Source: Saprospiraceae bacterium (lineage in GTDB: Bacteria > Bacteroidota > Bacteroidia > Chitinophagales > Saprospiraceae). From it: a DNA stretch of 64,000 bases. The DNA is taken from contig JADKBV010000011.1 in assembly GCA_016714895.1 (NCBI GenBank), forward strand, positions 1,426,001 through 1,490,000. The letters are read 5' to 3'. The notes under the pieces were generated by a model. It saw only the letters and a program-made list of their open reading frames with translations, searched no databases and was not told where the DNA came from. This document shows, piece by piece, positions 12,524 to 23,372 of the stretch. Each line of letters begins with the position of its first letter. Positions within the stretch are counted from its first letter, which is position 1. Position numbers and translations under genes: made by a program.

Positions 12524-13614
12524 CATATATAGTACAAAAATATAAAACAACAACGTGATAATTCTTTGTTGTCATCATGTCAACTGGGACGTTTTGTGAT
12601 CTACAACTTTGCAGACATCAATGACCATAAAAAATTTCCATCCAGACCACTAACTGCCGAAACGTCTCCATTCCGTTTCCACACGTCAAATGCAGGAAAA
12701 TTTCCAAAAGAAATAAACGACATTCCTTTTGACAAATATCTTGAAGACACCAAAACAGTGGCTTTTCTGATTATTAAAAATGACACCATCCAATATGAAA
12801 AATATTTTAAAGGATATCAAAAAGAAAACATAGTTCCTTCTTTTTCCATGGCAAAATCTGTTACTTCCATATTAATAGGTTGTGCCATAGATGATGGTCA
12901 CATAAAATCCGTCGACGAACCTGTCACTCACTATATTCCCGAACTCACACAAAATGGTTTTGACAAAGTAACGATAAAACACCTTCTGCAAATGACATCC
13001 GGGATTAACTTTAATGAAAGTTATGTAAATCCTTTTGGCGATGCCGCTTCCTTTTATTACGGGACCAATCTCAGAAAAAAATCAGCAAAATGAAGTTGAA
13101 AGCTGAGCCGGGCAAAAAATTTGAATATGTAAGTGGTAATACACAACTTCTGGGTTTGGTTCTGGAACGTTCGTTAAAAAACAAGTCAATAACCTCATAT
13201 CTGCAGGAAAAATTATGGACCCCACTCGGAATGGAATATGGTGCCTCCTGGAGTATTGACCGGAATAAACGTGGATTAGAAAAAACGTTTTGTTGTCTGA
13301 ACGCCAGAGCAAGAGATTTTGCTAAAATAGGCCGTTTGTATAAAAACAAAGGCAACTGGAACGGAAAACAAATCATATCACAAGAATGGGTTTGAAGCGT
13401 CCACAAAAGCTGATACCTCAGAAGGAAGTGCAAATATTATCAATATCAATGGTGGTTACCAACTCCCAATGAAGACTTTATGGCGCAAGGCATTTTAGGA
13501 CAATTTGTCTACGTACATCCGACCAAAGATCTGATCATCGTAAGACTCGGAAAATCAGAAGGCAAAACAGACTGGTGGTCCATATTTACATCACTTGCCA
13601 AAGCATATGAATAA
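12524..13614 (+). pseudogene. Class C beta-lactamase-like protein, left copy, start lost
   Basis: Counterpart of 48697-49803. The ATG of the right copy reads ATA here, a substitution, and part of the signal-peptide coding region is missing near 12550-12565. Further frame breaks occur near 13085, 13393 and 13430. The SxxK motif (SMAK) and the YSG-type motif are still encoded. Confidence 0.8.
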
Positions 13615-13746
13615 GGTCAAAACCAGGCCAACTATTTCAGAAAAAATGACATCTATATTTAAACACAAATGTAAACCGGAACATACGTTTTTAAACAGAA
13701 CCACACCAAAAAACCTTATCATACAGACTCATAAATATTTTTAACC

Positions 13747-14207
13747 ATGAATCACAATATCAAAATTAAAAAGTTTTTCAACTGGTTTGTCAATAATCTT
13801 TGGAATGCTGATGTGTAAATATTTTGTCCGCCAGTGCTGTTTTTAATAAGTTTATCCCGGAACATTACAACGCCGGTAACTAATCGGTAACAAAAAATGA
13901 CACGATACCCTATGCGACTGTTTTTCGTCTACAGGCCTGAGAATCAATTGTCCCGCAAATACAGAATAAAAACAAACATCGATGGGGCCTTTGATTTGAA
14001 AAAAAATGAGGTAGTCAAATGAATGCCGGATCAAACACTTTTTTATCGAGGTGGACGCAACAGGTCATAAAAACAAGCTTTTACGTTTAATCTTGACCAA
14101 AACAAAACTCATTATTTCAGAATTCAGGACCGAAATAACTATGCAGGTTTTTGGCTTTTTGAAGTTATCGAAGTAACAGAAGAAACCTTCAAACGGGAAA
14201 AAGATAA
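13747..14207 (+). pseudogene. Small secreted protein, left copy, frameshifted
   Basis: Counterpart of 48092-48562 with the same start. Frame shifts occur near 13815, 13880, 13930, 14020, 14080 and 14195. No domain was recognised. Confidence 0.7.
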
Positions 14208-14277
14208 ACGGAATAAACAATCATCCAAAACCCGGCGCCCAAAACCAACAAGCGTATGGACAAAAACAAATTACATT

Positions 14278-14809
14278 ATGCGTAGAAAAGTAATTTTATA
14301 TATCGCCACAAGTTTGGACGGATACATAGCCCAACCAAATGATGATCTCAGTTTTCTTTCCATGGTAGAACAAGAAGGTCAGGACTATGGATATACGGAC
14401 TTTGTAAAAACAGTTGACGCTGTTATTGTTGGACGCAAAACCTATGACAAAGTGATTTCTTTAGGTTTTGACTTTCCCCACGCAGACAAAGACACTTACA
14501 TCATTACAAGAACAGCCAGACCCGCTATAGGTTCCGTAAAAGTTTTATACAGGCGATCTCAAATCACTGGTTGAAAAGCTTAAATCAGAAAGTGGTAAAA
14601 ATATTTATTGTGATGGCGGAGCAGAAATAGTAAATACCCTACTGAAAGACGACCTTATCGATGAGTTTATTATTTCGGTAATCCCGATTTTACTGAAACG
14701 GTACAAAACTGTTTGAAGACGGCAGACCTGAATTAAAATTAAAACTTGTTTCTGTAAAATCATTTGAAAAGGACTAACGCAACTCCATTACAAACGTATT
14801 GACCAATAG
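14278..14809 (+). pseudogene. RibD-type dihydrofolate-reductase-like protein, left copy, frameshifted
   Basis: Counterpart of 47488-48021. The first 90 residues are in frame, including the GRKTYDKV motif. Shifts at about 14545, 14690 and 14775 break the rest. Confidence 0.8.
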
Positions 14810-15059
14810 TCAAAAAAAGGGTTATGACAATTAATCCCTAAACACTACCCAAACAGATACACGGTAACCACCTTGGCTGAACTGTCGGCTTCTAAGAAAT
14901 TGTATTTCTGTCTTTTGGAGAATGTCTGGTTTGAAAAATTGTAAACCAATTAAGTCATTTCGTCCAAAAATCAACAAAATCCAGCCTAATTTCTCGCGTC
15001 TAATACCTAAAACCTGTAATCATATTACATTTTTTTGTAATTTGTGCCCAAATTCTGTT

Positions 15060-15958
15060 TATAGTTCCAAGATTTTATCCATTCCTTTATAGCTTATCTC
15101 CGGGTAGAAAAAAAATATTCACCCAAAACATGTATTTCTTACCAAAATGATTTGTCCCAATTTACCCTTTTTGTCAAAAACCAATTTGAATCCGACGATA
15201 TCCTCCATATCAGACATACCGTCGTAAGAGCCTGGATCGTAGATCTCATGTCGTCAAACTTTACCGCTACTACCGTCAACAGAAAAATCTCTGCCTTACG
15301 TTCGTTTTTCCATTGGGCAATCAAAAAAAAACATACTTCTATCAACCCGATGCTCAAAATCACCGCACCTAAAAAACCTAAAAGATTGCCGGAAGTTGTC
15401 CCGGAAACCAATATAAAAAGGCTTTTGAAACTTCCTGGAGGATACCGGTTTCAGATGACCCTTTTCAGTCACCAGAGACCGGTTTATGGTCGAACTTGTA
15501 CGCAACCGGTATGCGTCGGCAGAACTGGTAAACCTCAACTTTGACGATATCAATCTGTCCCGACGGAAATCAGGAGTCACCGGCAAAGGCAATAAAGTGA
15601 GAAGTATTCCCATCACAGACTTTCTGATCAAACATTTCATGGAATATGCCGATATCAGAAAATCCCTGAAATCTATCGAATCTCCCAAACTTTTCTGACC
15701 AACAAAGGAAAAGCCATCTACGAAAGATTGGTTTATTCCATCGTTCACCGCAAACTCAATGAAGTCACCACCCTCAAAAAGAAAAAGCCCCCACGTGCTT
15801 CGTCATACCTTTGCCACACACCTCCTGGATGAAGGCGCCGACCTCAATGCCATCAAAGAAATGTTGGGCCACGCCAGCCTGGCTGCCACTCAGGTGTATA
15901 CGCACAACTCTATCTCAAAACTCAAGAGGTCTATAAAAAATCTCACCCCGAAGGTTGA
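15060..15958 (+). pseudogene. Xer tyrosine recombinase, left copy, start lost and frameshifted
   Basis: Counterpart of 46334-47236. The start codon reads ATA with an adjacent inserted T, and frame breaks occur near 15140, 15430, 15520, 15570 and 15785. The active-site region containing HVLRHTFATH and GHASLAATQVYTH is intact in one frame at 15759-15910. Confidence 0.8.
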
Positions 15959-16240
15959 TTCGGACCCTCCCTTTCTTCCGGTTTCCTGTTTTTTTAAAAT
16001 TTCCATCCTATAGGTTCGTTGGTTTCTTTTTGAAAAAATATAAAATTTCAGAATTTTTTGAGCCGATTAAACAATCGCTAACTGACACATTATAAATTGT
16101 TTACACATATCTTCCTCTTTTAAGCTTCATCATGTGACAAAAATCAGGTTAAATTTTCCAAAATGTCTGTTTGAAGGACAACTTTCTTTTGTTAATGATT
16201 GTTAATTAGAAATATTGTAACACATAGAAAAATAAGAATT

Positions 16241-16541
16241 ATGCTTTTAGACATCCAAGCCGTAAAATTTACAGCAGACCAGAAATTAAAAGTTTATCAA
16301 TGAAAAGTAGAAAAACTCAACAAATTTCACCATAAAATCATTAGTGCGTCGTCTATCTCAAACTCGAAAACTCCGGTCAGGTAAAAGCAAAATCGTGGAG
16401 ATTAAAATGAGTATTCCCGGAAGTACCCTTCTCGCAACCGCTACCGACAAAACGTTTGAAGCAGCCATAGATGATTCCGTGGAAACCCTAAAAAGACAAT
16501 TAAAAAAGGAAAACGAAAAAAATCAGGCAGCACGACATTAA
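16241..16541 (+). pseudogene. hpf: HPF-like ribosome hibernation factor, left copy, frameshifted
   Basis: Same start (ATG 16241) and same C-terminus as 45738-46043. The last ~50 residues are unchanged, while the first half is shifted near 16290-16350. Confidence 0.8.
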
Positions 16542-16587
16542 TCCCTGCCGTTTTTTTCTCTGCATGATTATGATCCATGCAGACCCA

Positions 16588-16650
16588 AAATAAAAAAACC
16601 GTTTTGTTATATATGTCATCTTTTGACAACCTAACAAACAGTTTTCCTGT
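16588..16650. terminator. Decayed hairpin between hpf and degP, left copy
   Basis: It corresponds to the long bidirectional hairpin at 45625-45680. The CCGTTTTGTTAT arm is kept, but the partner arm (CTAACAAACAGTTTT) has lost pairing. This is divergence beyond single-base indels. Confidence 0.55.
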
Positions 16651-16665
16651 AGTGTAAACTACCTT

Positions 16666-17822
16666 CTACTTTACTGAACTCGCCAACGTCAGGGATGTTT
16701 TCATGGCTTTATCCTCTCTTTTGAATCCGATGTCTATCTTATCTCCGGGATTAAACTTTTCAAGGGCCAAAAACAAATCATTGTTGTTTTTTACTTCCTT
16801 GCCATTGATTTTGGTGATGACATCTCCGGCTTCGATTTCGCCAAAACGGTTTCTGTTTACGCCTTTTAATCCGGCTCTTTCGGCAGGACTGTCCGGTTCG
16901 ACCGCATAGATCATCACACCTTCCACACCCCAGTTTTGTGCATTTTGTTCTGACAACAACTGAATGCCCATCACCGGTCTTTTTAAACTCCATATTGAAG
17001 TCGGGTCAGACACGACCAATTGACCTCATCTCTACCGGAATGGAAAACCCAACTCCCGCAGACGCACCCGAAGGGCCTTAGATCATCGTATTGACTCCGA
17101 TCAACCTTCCGGAACTGTCCAGCAAAAAGGTCCCCGGAATTGCCGGGATTGATGGCCGCATCGGTCTGGATGACATCTCGGATAGGCCTTCCGGTCAAAG
17201 AAGGTAATTTCCCTGCCTAAAGCACTGATCACACCGGTCGTCAGGGTCTGGTCCAAACCAAACGGATTGCCCGATAGCATAAACGGACTGACCTACTCTC
17301 AGCTGATGATTGTCCCACAGGAATCGGTGTCAGTTTATCAGCTGCAACATCTATCTTTAAAACGGCCAGATCTTTATTGGCTTCGTGACCCACAACTTTG
17401 GCTTCATATACCGATCGGTCAGACAAGGTGACCAAAATTTTGGATGCATTCTGGATCACATGAAAATTGGTAATGATGTGTCCGTCTTTGTCCCATATAA
17501 ATCCCGAACCCGTACCGGAAGGGATTTCCATCACATTGCGGCTCCAAAAGTCTTCTCTGACGGTAGATGTGGTGATAAAACAAACCGAAGGAGCAGCCAC
17601 TTCAAACAATCTGATGGTCGCCTCTTCCGTATTGGTCAAATAAGTGACCGGTGCCGCTTGTCTGCGATGCCCTGTTGAATCCGTTGATTGCCCGGGATTT
17701 TCATCCTGATTTTTTGGTCGGAAAAAATAATTGCAGAAGGAAAAGCGGAAGGAAAATTATTTCCCGGATAAAACCGGCTCCCTTCCGGGTGACATTGCCA
17801 ATAAGTTTTAAGGTTGTGTATT
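16666..17822 (-). pseudogene. HtrA/DegP-family protease, left copy, start lost and frameshifted
   Basis: Counterpart of 44458-45603. Frame breaks occur near 16990-17030, 17080, 17150, 17215, 17270-17310, 17640 and 17700-17800. The expected start reads ATA at about 17820. C-terminal changes relative to the other copy are conservative (I/V, R/K, A/V, F/Y, D/E), which implies the two sequences diverged under selection before, or apart from, the frame damage. Confidence 0.8.
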
Positions 17823-18238
17823 GGTTTGCGCCTTTTTTTGAAACTAGCCTTATCTATTGACACACTCAATATTTTATCCTGGGTATGCTTTTTTGTTTAT
17901 TAAGTCCATCAGGCATCTGTTTATCCTGAAAAGAGGACGAATCAGGAGATGATAAGTTGAAAGTTAGTTACATGTTTATTGTTTTGCCTTAAATTTAGGC
18001 AAAAATTGTAAATCTGAAACCTACAACTAAAACACCTTTAACCTTTTTACAGCACCTCAAGTTCAGTACCCAAAACCCAGTATCGATACAATGCACAATG
18101 GTCGACAAAATTCCTGACATTACTGTTTCCCTAACTATCTTTTAAGAAATTATTATGATAATTTTAATTTATTGATGAAACAATTCCTGTATAAATGCTG
18201 TTAGTGTAGCAGTTTCACAATTAAAAAAAATAATTATA
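17823..18238. other. Intergenic region at the inner end of the left arm
   Basis: Similarity to the right arm fades at about 17.88 kb; the remainder is single copy. It contains a text-like stretch 'ctaaaacacctttaacc' and A-rich DNA before the thioredoxin start. No gene was recognised. Confidence 0.5.
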
Positions 18239-18552
18239 ATGGCATTTCAATTTACAGATAGCAACTTTGCGGATACTGCCTTAAAAGGTGGTGTTTCAGT
18301 GATAGACTTTTGGGCAGAATGGTGTGGTCCTTGCCGACTGATCGGTCCGATTATTGAAGAACTGGCTACCCAATACGACGGGAAAGCAACCATAGGCAAA
18401 GTGAATGTCGACGAAAACCCGGAAATTTCTATGAAATATTCCATAAGAAGTATTCCTACCATTCTCATCCTGAAAGACGGAGAGGTTGTTGACAAACAAG
18501 TAGGACTTACCACCAAAGCTGCACTCGAAGCAAAATTCAGCCGCACCTTTAA
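18239..18552 (+). CDS. trxA: Thioredoxin (one frameshift near the C-terminus)
   Basis: A ~104-residue cytosolic disulfide reductase of normal length once one base is restored. The active site WCGPC is at residues 28-32, preceded by the usual V-I-D-F-W-A strand, and the cis-proline region (SIPT) follows. In the raw frame the protein reads through past AALEAK. Restoring one base near 18533-18536 yields the standard ending QPHL and a stop at 18550-18552, directly before the terminator at 18574. That makes a consensus error likely. It is divergent from the left DegP-like gene. Confidence 0.9.
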
Positions 18553-18573
18553 TCACAGATATATCTTATCACG

Positions 18574-18612
18574 AAAAACTCCTGTTTGGCCATGCCGGAT
18601 AGGAGTTTTTTT
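18574..18612 (+). terminator. Rho-independent terminator after trxA
   Basis: A perfect stem AAAAACTCCT / AGGAGTTTTT with a 17-base loop is followed by more T residues. It lies 21 bp after the reconstructed stop of the thioredoxin gene. Confidence 0.8.
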
Positions 18613-18614
18613 AT

Positions 18615-18622
18615 TATCTTTG
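18615..18622 (+). promoter_or_regulatory. Bacteroidota -7 box for the DUF58 gene
   Basis: TATCTTTG fits TAnnTTTG and sits 20 bp before the ATG at 18642, just after the thioredoxin terminator. Confidence 0.6.
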
Positions 18623-18641
18623 CCTTAAACTAATCGCTTTT

Positions 18642-19556
18642 ATGTCCTTTTTTGATCATTTTGATGTCAAACAGATTGAAAACATCGAACTCCTCGCCAA
18701 ACAGGTAGTTGAAGGTTTTATCATAGGTTTGCATAAAAGCCCTTTCCACGGGTTTTCGGTGGAATTTGCCGAACATCGTATATACAATGTGGGCGAATCA
18801 ACCAAAGATGTCGATTGGAAAGTTTTTGGCAGAACAGAAAAAATGTTTTCCAAAAAGTATGAAGAAGAAACCAATCTGCGATGTCAGATCATCATCGACG
18901 GTTCTTCTTCGATGTATTATCCGGAGGCTGGCACAAATCAGATCAGCAAACTACAATTTTCTGCCCTGGCCGCTGCTTCACTTATGAACCTCTTTAAAAA
19001 CAAAGAGACGCTTTCGGGTTGAGTATATTTGACAATGAAGTAAAAATCCATACCAAAGCCAGGAGTTCGACCTTACACTATCGCCTTCTGCTGACCTACC
19101 TCGATCAGCTTCTTTCTGAAAAAGAAGGCAAAAAAACAACGTCAACAGCCAAATCCCTGCACCAATTGGCAGAATCCATTCATCAAAGGTCTTGATCGTA
19201 ATTTTCAGTGATATGTTTGATTCAGAAGAATCCAATGAGGAATTATTTTCAGCCTTACAACACTTAAAATTTGCCAAACATGAAGTCCTGATGTTTCATG
19301 TCGTCGATAAAAAAGTGAAATAGATTTTGACTTTGAAAACAGGCCTTACCTCTTTATTGACCTTGAATCCGGTGAAGAAATCCGCCTTCAATCTCATATG
19401 GTCAAAGAACATTATGTGGAAAAGGTCAAAACCTATAAAGATATGTTGCGCATGAAATGTCTTCAATACAAAATTGACTTTATCGAAGCAGATATCAATG
19501 AAGGTTTTAATCCGATTTTGCAGTCCTATCTTATTAAAAGAAATAAATTAAAATAA
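18642..19556 (+). CDS. DUF58 (von Willebrand A-like) protein, frameshifted
   Basis: About 305 residues if repaired. The N-terminal part reads through to a DUF58-type metal-binding motif, DGSSS, at about residues 87-91. The remainder, including a second strand IVIFSDMFDS, continues in other frames after breaks at about 19017, 19190 and 19320, and ends at TAA 19554-19556. DUF58 proteins usually accompany a MoxR ATPase; none is present next to this one. The next gene, PPK2, starts 10 bp downstream, so the two are probably co-transcribed. Confidence 0.8.
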
Positions 19557-19566
19557 ACGTCAGCTT

Positions 19567-20293
19567 ATGATTTCTTTAGCATCCATTCCGACGGGTCCCG
19601 TAGAAGATCTGAATAAAAAAAAGATCATCAAACAAACAGCTGTTTTAGCTCAGGAAATCGGTGATTGGCAACATAAATTATGCAGAAGGAAAACAAAGTC
19701 TTTTGGTCATCCTGCAGGGTGTCGATGCCAGTGGTAAGGACGGAACGGTAAAAACGGTGTTTTCTACGTGTAATCCAACAGGTATTGATATTTATGGATT
19801 TAAAAAACCAACCGAAGAAGAATTTGCGCACGATTTTTTATGGAGAGTGCATAAAAAAGCACCGCTTAAAGGGAATATAATGGTTTTCAACCGTTCTCAA
19901 TACGAAGATATCCTCATTCAAAGAGTGCATAAATGGATAACAGAAGAACATGTTCACAAAAGAATGGCCGCCATCAATGCTTTTGAAGAATTAGTCGAAT
20001 TTGACAGCAAAACCAAAGTTCTCAAATTTTATCTTCATATTTCAAAAGAAAAGCAGGAGGAAAAACTTCAGGAACGTATAGACGACCCTACCAAAAGATG
20101 GAAACACAACGAAGGCGATTGGGAAGAAAGAAAACATTGGGACAAGTACATGGAATGTTATGACTATGCAATCAACAACAGCACCATTCCTTGGAATATT
20201 ATACCTTGTGATAAGTCTTATTATAGGAATTACCTTATCGCACAAATCGTTTTGAAGACTTTAAAAGAAATGAATCCGGTTTTGCCCGTATGA
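19567..20293 (+). CDS. ppk2: Polyphosphate kinase 2 family protein, one frameshift
   Basis: PPK2 enzymes transfer phosphate between polyphosphate and nucleotides. The Walker A motif GVDASGKDG and the Walker B region FNRSQYEDI are present, as is the lid/C-terminal segment with WKHNEGDWEER. The natural start is ATG 19567; a shift near 19660-19665 separates the first ~32 residues from the catalytic part. Full length would be about 242 residues, normal for a one-domain PPK2. The S4-domain gene begins 5 bp after the stop. The exact nucleotide preference cannot be told from sequence. Confidence 0.9.
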
Positions 20294-20297
20294 TATT

Positions 20298-20714
20298 ATG
20301 AAGGAAGTTCCAAAGGTTCGTATCGATAAATGGCTTTGGGCCGTACGTTTGTTTAAGTCGCGCTCTCTGGCTACTGATACGGTCAAAAGCGGTAAAGTCA
20401 AAATGAACGGAAAAGCCTTAAAAGCTTCTTATTTGGTTATCCCCGGCAATATCATCGAAGTCAAAAAAAATGGATTTAATCTTTCTGTAAAAGTAGAAAA
20501 ACTCATCGACAAAAGAGTATCGGCAACTCTGGCGACAGAATGTATTACGGATTTGACTCCGGCTGAAGAACTCAACAAATACAAAGATTGGTATACTGGC
20601 AAAGCACAACCTGAATTCCGTGAAAGAGGTGAAGGCAGGCCCACTAAAAAAGAACGACGTGTAATCGACGATTTTAAAATCTTTTATCTTGAAGATGAGG
20701 ACGAAGACATATAG
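20298..20714 (+). CDS. S4-domain RNA-binding protein (Hsp15/HslR type)
   Basis: 138 residues. An S4 domain occupies residues ~4-65 (VRIDKWLWAVRLFKSRS, then GKVKMNGK), followed by a charged C-terminal tail. Homologues bind stalled 50S subunits carrying nascent chains in heat-shocked cells. The start lies 5 bp after the PPK2 stop, consistent with an operon of DUF58, PPK2 and S4. Intact. Confidence 0.85.
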   Translation: MKEVPKVRIDKWLWAVRLFKSRSLATDTVKSGKVKMNGKALKASYLVIPGNIIEVKKNGFNLSVKVEKLIDKRVSATLATECITDLTPAEELNKYKDWYTGKAQPEFRERGEGRPTKKERRVIDDFKIFYLEDEDEDI

Positions 20715-20741
20715 TGGTTTTTTAGTGCTCCCACCGTCCGC

Positions 20742-21457
20742 CTATACTTTTTCTGCCTTTTGTAAGATATTCAACAGCTCCGATAGCCTGTCCATCTCAT
20801 AAAACTTTTCGTGAGTGAGGGTGATGTCCACCTGCTCGTGGATCCACGTGGTATGAAAAGGAACATGTACGGCAAAAGCTCCGATTTCAAGTGCGGGAAT
20901 CACATCCGATTTCAGCGAATTGCCCACCATCATAAATTCATGCGGTAATATGTCCAGGTGGTTGATGATTTTCAGATATTCCTCTTCTCTTTTTCGGAAA
21001 CAATTTCTATATGGTGAAATAAAGATGACAGGGATGATTTTTTGAGTTTCCGCTCCTGATCCAACAAATCACCTTTGGTGACCATGACCAGGCGATAGTC
21101 ATTTTTTAATTCGGTAAGGGTAAACTTTACATCTTCGAGGAGTTCTACAGGCATTTCGAGTTGCTCTTTGCCCATTTCCATGATACGTTTGATCATTTTA
21201 TTGGGAATGGTTCCGCCGGATAGGTCGATTGCAGTTTCGATCATAGACAATACAAAAGCTTTGACACCATAACCATAGAGATTCAGGTTGCGGATTTCTA
21301 CGGTGAGCAGGTGTTTCATGATATCATGTCTCGGACAGTACGGTTCGAGCATGTCGCAAAATTTTTCTTCGCTATCTCTGAAAAAAGGTTCGTTGACCCA
21401 CAAGGTGTCATCCGCATCAAATCCGATGACTTTTATGATTGATAAATCAGGTTTCAT
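20742..21457 (-). CDS. HAD-superfamily hydrolase, one frameshift
   Basis: The N-terminus carries HAD motif I as DADDTLW (about residues 14-20), with the nucleophile aspartate followed by D-T. Motif II is MVTKGD. The C-terminal motif (GNSLKSD) lies in a different frame after a break near 20975-20990. The repaired length is ~238 residues, a typical phosphatase size. Substrate unknown. It converges on the S4-domain gene with only 27 bp between stops. Confidence 0.85.
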
Positions 21458-21480
21458 TATCGTTGGTATAAAACAGGGTA

Positions 21481-21488
21481 CAAAGGTA
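21481..21488 (-). promoter_or_regulatory. -7 box for the HAD hydrolase gene
   Basis: TACCTTTG on the minus strand fits TAnnTTTG and is placed 23 bp before the start codon at 21457. Confidence 0.6.
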
Positions 21489-21603
21489 AAAGAATTTTTT
21501 TACCTTGAGTATGACACAAATCAGCGTGAACCAAAATTCATGATTTACTACCTAAGTATTAGAATGGTTGATTGGCTATAACTTCAACAAAATGGTAAAA
21601 ATA

Positions 21604-22746
21604 CTAGCCTCCCGCAAGGATATTTCTGCTGATGACCAGTTTCTGAATCTCGGAAGTTCCTTCACCAATGGTGCACAACTTGGAGTCACGGAAATATTTT
21701 TCCACCGGAAAATCTTTGGTGTACCCGTAACCTCCGAATACCTGAATGGCATCGGTAGCTATTTGAACACATATTTCAGAAGCATAATATTTGGCCATGG
21801 CGGCAATGGTGGTCATTTTTTCTCCGCGGTTTTTGAGTTCCGCAGCTTTACGGGTCAGCAATTCCGCAGCCTGGATTTTGGTGGCCATATCTGCCAGTTT
21901 AAATCCGATTGCCTGAAACTCTGCAATGGGTTTGCCGAATTGTTCTCTTTCTTTGGCGTATTTGACACTGGCTTCGTAAGCACCTTTGGCAATTCCGAGA
22001 GAAAGGGCGGCTATACTGATTCTTCCTCCATCCAGTATTTTCATAGCCTGAATAAATCCTTCTCCTTCTTTACCCAATATCTGAGATTTGTGTACGCGAC
22101 AGTTTTCGAAGATCAGTTCTGCTGTCTCTGAAGCACGCATTCCCAGTTTGTTTTCTTTTTTACCTGCCGAAAAACCCGGTGTTCCTCTTTCTATGACAAA
22201 AGCGGTGATACCTTTGCTGTCCAAAAGCTCTCCCGTTCGGACCAAAACCACAGCCACATCTCCGGACTTTCCGTGGGTGATCCAGTTTTTGGTTCCGTTA
22301 ATGACAAAATAATCGCCGTCTTTTTCAGCGACACACTTCATTCTCATGGCATCAGATCCGGTATTTGCTTCGGTAAGTCCCCAGGCGCCGATCCACTGCC
22401 CGCTCGCCAGTTTCGGAAGATATTGTTGTTTTTGTTCCTCGTTTCCGAAAGTCAGAATATGATTGGTACACAAACTATTGTGCGCTGCAACGCTCAAACC
22501 TATGGAACCGCAAACTTTTGAAATTTCTACGATAACGGAGATGTATTCCTGATATCCCAGACCTGAACCTCCGTATTCTTCGGGAACCAAAACACCCATA
22601 AATCCGAGTTCTCCCATAGCTCTGAATACAGGAACAGGAAATTCCTGGCTTTCATCCCACTCCATTACGTGAGGTAAAATATGTTGTTGCGCAAAAGATG
22701 CTGCTGATTCCTCAATCATGCGGAGGTTTTGAGTCGTATCTGTCAT
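21604..22746 (-). CDS. Acyl-CoA dehydrogenase
   Basis: 380 residues, full length, FAD-dependent oxidation of acyl-CoA to enoyl-CoA. Family signatures are visible: WGLTEANTGSDA (FAD binding), the ITAFVIERG-TPG loop, QVFGGYGYTKDFPVEKYFRD and the catalytic glutamate in GEGTSEIQ at the usual C-terminal position, as in short-chain and medium-chain enzymes. Chain-length specificity is not decided. This is the first unbroken gene after the frameshift-rich part of the window. Confidence 0.93.
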   Translation of the reverse strand: MTDTTQNLRMIEESAASFAQQHILPHVMEWDESQEFPVPVFRAMGELGFMGVLVPEEYGGSGLGYQEYISVIVEISKVCGSIGLSVAAHNSLCTNHILTFGNEEQKQQYLPKLASGQWIGAWGLTEANTGSDAMRMKCVAEKDGDYFVINGTKNWITHGKSGDVAVVLVRTGELLDSKGITAFVIERGTPGFSAGKKENKLGMRASETAELIFENCRVHKSQILGKEGEGFIQAMKILDGGRISIAALSLGIAKGAYEASVKYAKEREQFGKPIAEFQAIGFKLADMATKIQAAELLTRKAAELKNRGEKMTTIAAMAKYYASEICVQIATDAIQVFGGYGYTKDFPVEKYFRDSKLCTIGEGTSEIQKLVISRNILAGG

Positions 22747-22840
22747 ATTGATAGGTATATTGGTTGATTATGCTTTCAAACAGGATTAAATATAATATGT
22801 TTACCGATTGTTTTGAATCTTTTTCCTTACGGAAAAAAAA

Positions 22841-23332
22841 TTAGTCGAGGATCATCACTCCGGAAGCCAGAAACTTCAACTCTTCTTTGGGTTCGGTGAT
22901 TTTTTCTATTTCTGCCGGGGTCAGTCCTTCGTCTTCGGCAAAATGTTTCAGTTCCTCGACGGAGGTGACTTCGCGAAAAGCTTTTCCGGTCATAACCACT
23001 TTTTTTCCGGCAAGGTCTTTAGGCATAAAAAATCCGTAATCTTTAAATTCGACAAACATCGTCTCAGCTTCCTTGTTTTGTTCAGAGGAGATGTCCATCC
23101 AGCAACCTTTGGCCTGACATACAGAGGATACCAAACCTGTGACTTTGGTTTCTATGGAATCGGCACCTTTTATCGCGACCAATAATGAGTCGTAGGAAAT
23201 AGCACCGGTTTCATCCGTTTTTTCTCCGAAATATTTTTCGGTACTTGCGGAAGTATCTGCTTCTTTTGACTTACATGAAAATAATGAAAGTGTTAAAAAT
23301 GATATAAATCCAAAAACGACATACTTTTTCAT
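22841..23332 (-). CDS. DUF4920 lipoprotein
   Basis: 163 residues. The start is set at 23332 because it gives a basic N-terminus, hydrophobic core and lipobox LFSC, whereas the longer frame adds an unrelated extension. The mature part has the DUF4920 pattern: FGEKxD at the start, AKGCWMDI in the middle with a conserved cysteine pair (VCQAKGC), and MTGKAFRE later. Function unknown; a periplasmic metal or redox role has been suggested by its CxxxGC motif, which is inference here. Divergent from the MORN-caspase gene with 40 bp between. Confidence 0.85.
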   Translation of the reverse strand: MKKYVVFGFISFLTLSLFSCKSKEADTSASTEKYFGEKTDETGAISYDSLLVAIKGADSIETKVTGLVSSVCQAKGCWMDISSEQNKEAETMFVEFKDYGFFMPKDLAGKKVVMTGKAFREVTSVEELKHFAEDEGLTPAEIEKITEPKEELKFLASGVMILD

Positions 23333-23372
23333 ACAGATAATGTGTTTACTTTTAAATATAAAATAATTTGAT

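Larger units (their letters stand above)
1..17880. repeat. Left arm of a large diverged inverted repeat
   Basis: This stretch reads, on the opposite strand and in the same gene order, like 44.4-59.7 kb. It starts at the window edge inside the DUF6544-like gene and ends in the region upstream of the DegP-like gene, near 17.88 kb, where similarity fades. By eye, sampled stretches differ by a few percent, with substitutions and many 1-2 base indels. Conservative protein changes (I/V, K/R, D/E in the DegP C-terminus) show real divergence. About 2.8 kb at 5.1-7.9 kb is specific to this arm. It is either a genuine duplicated segment or a join between two strain haplotypes. Confidence 0.85.
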
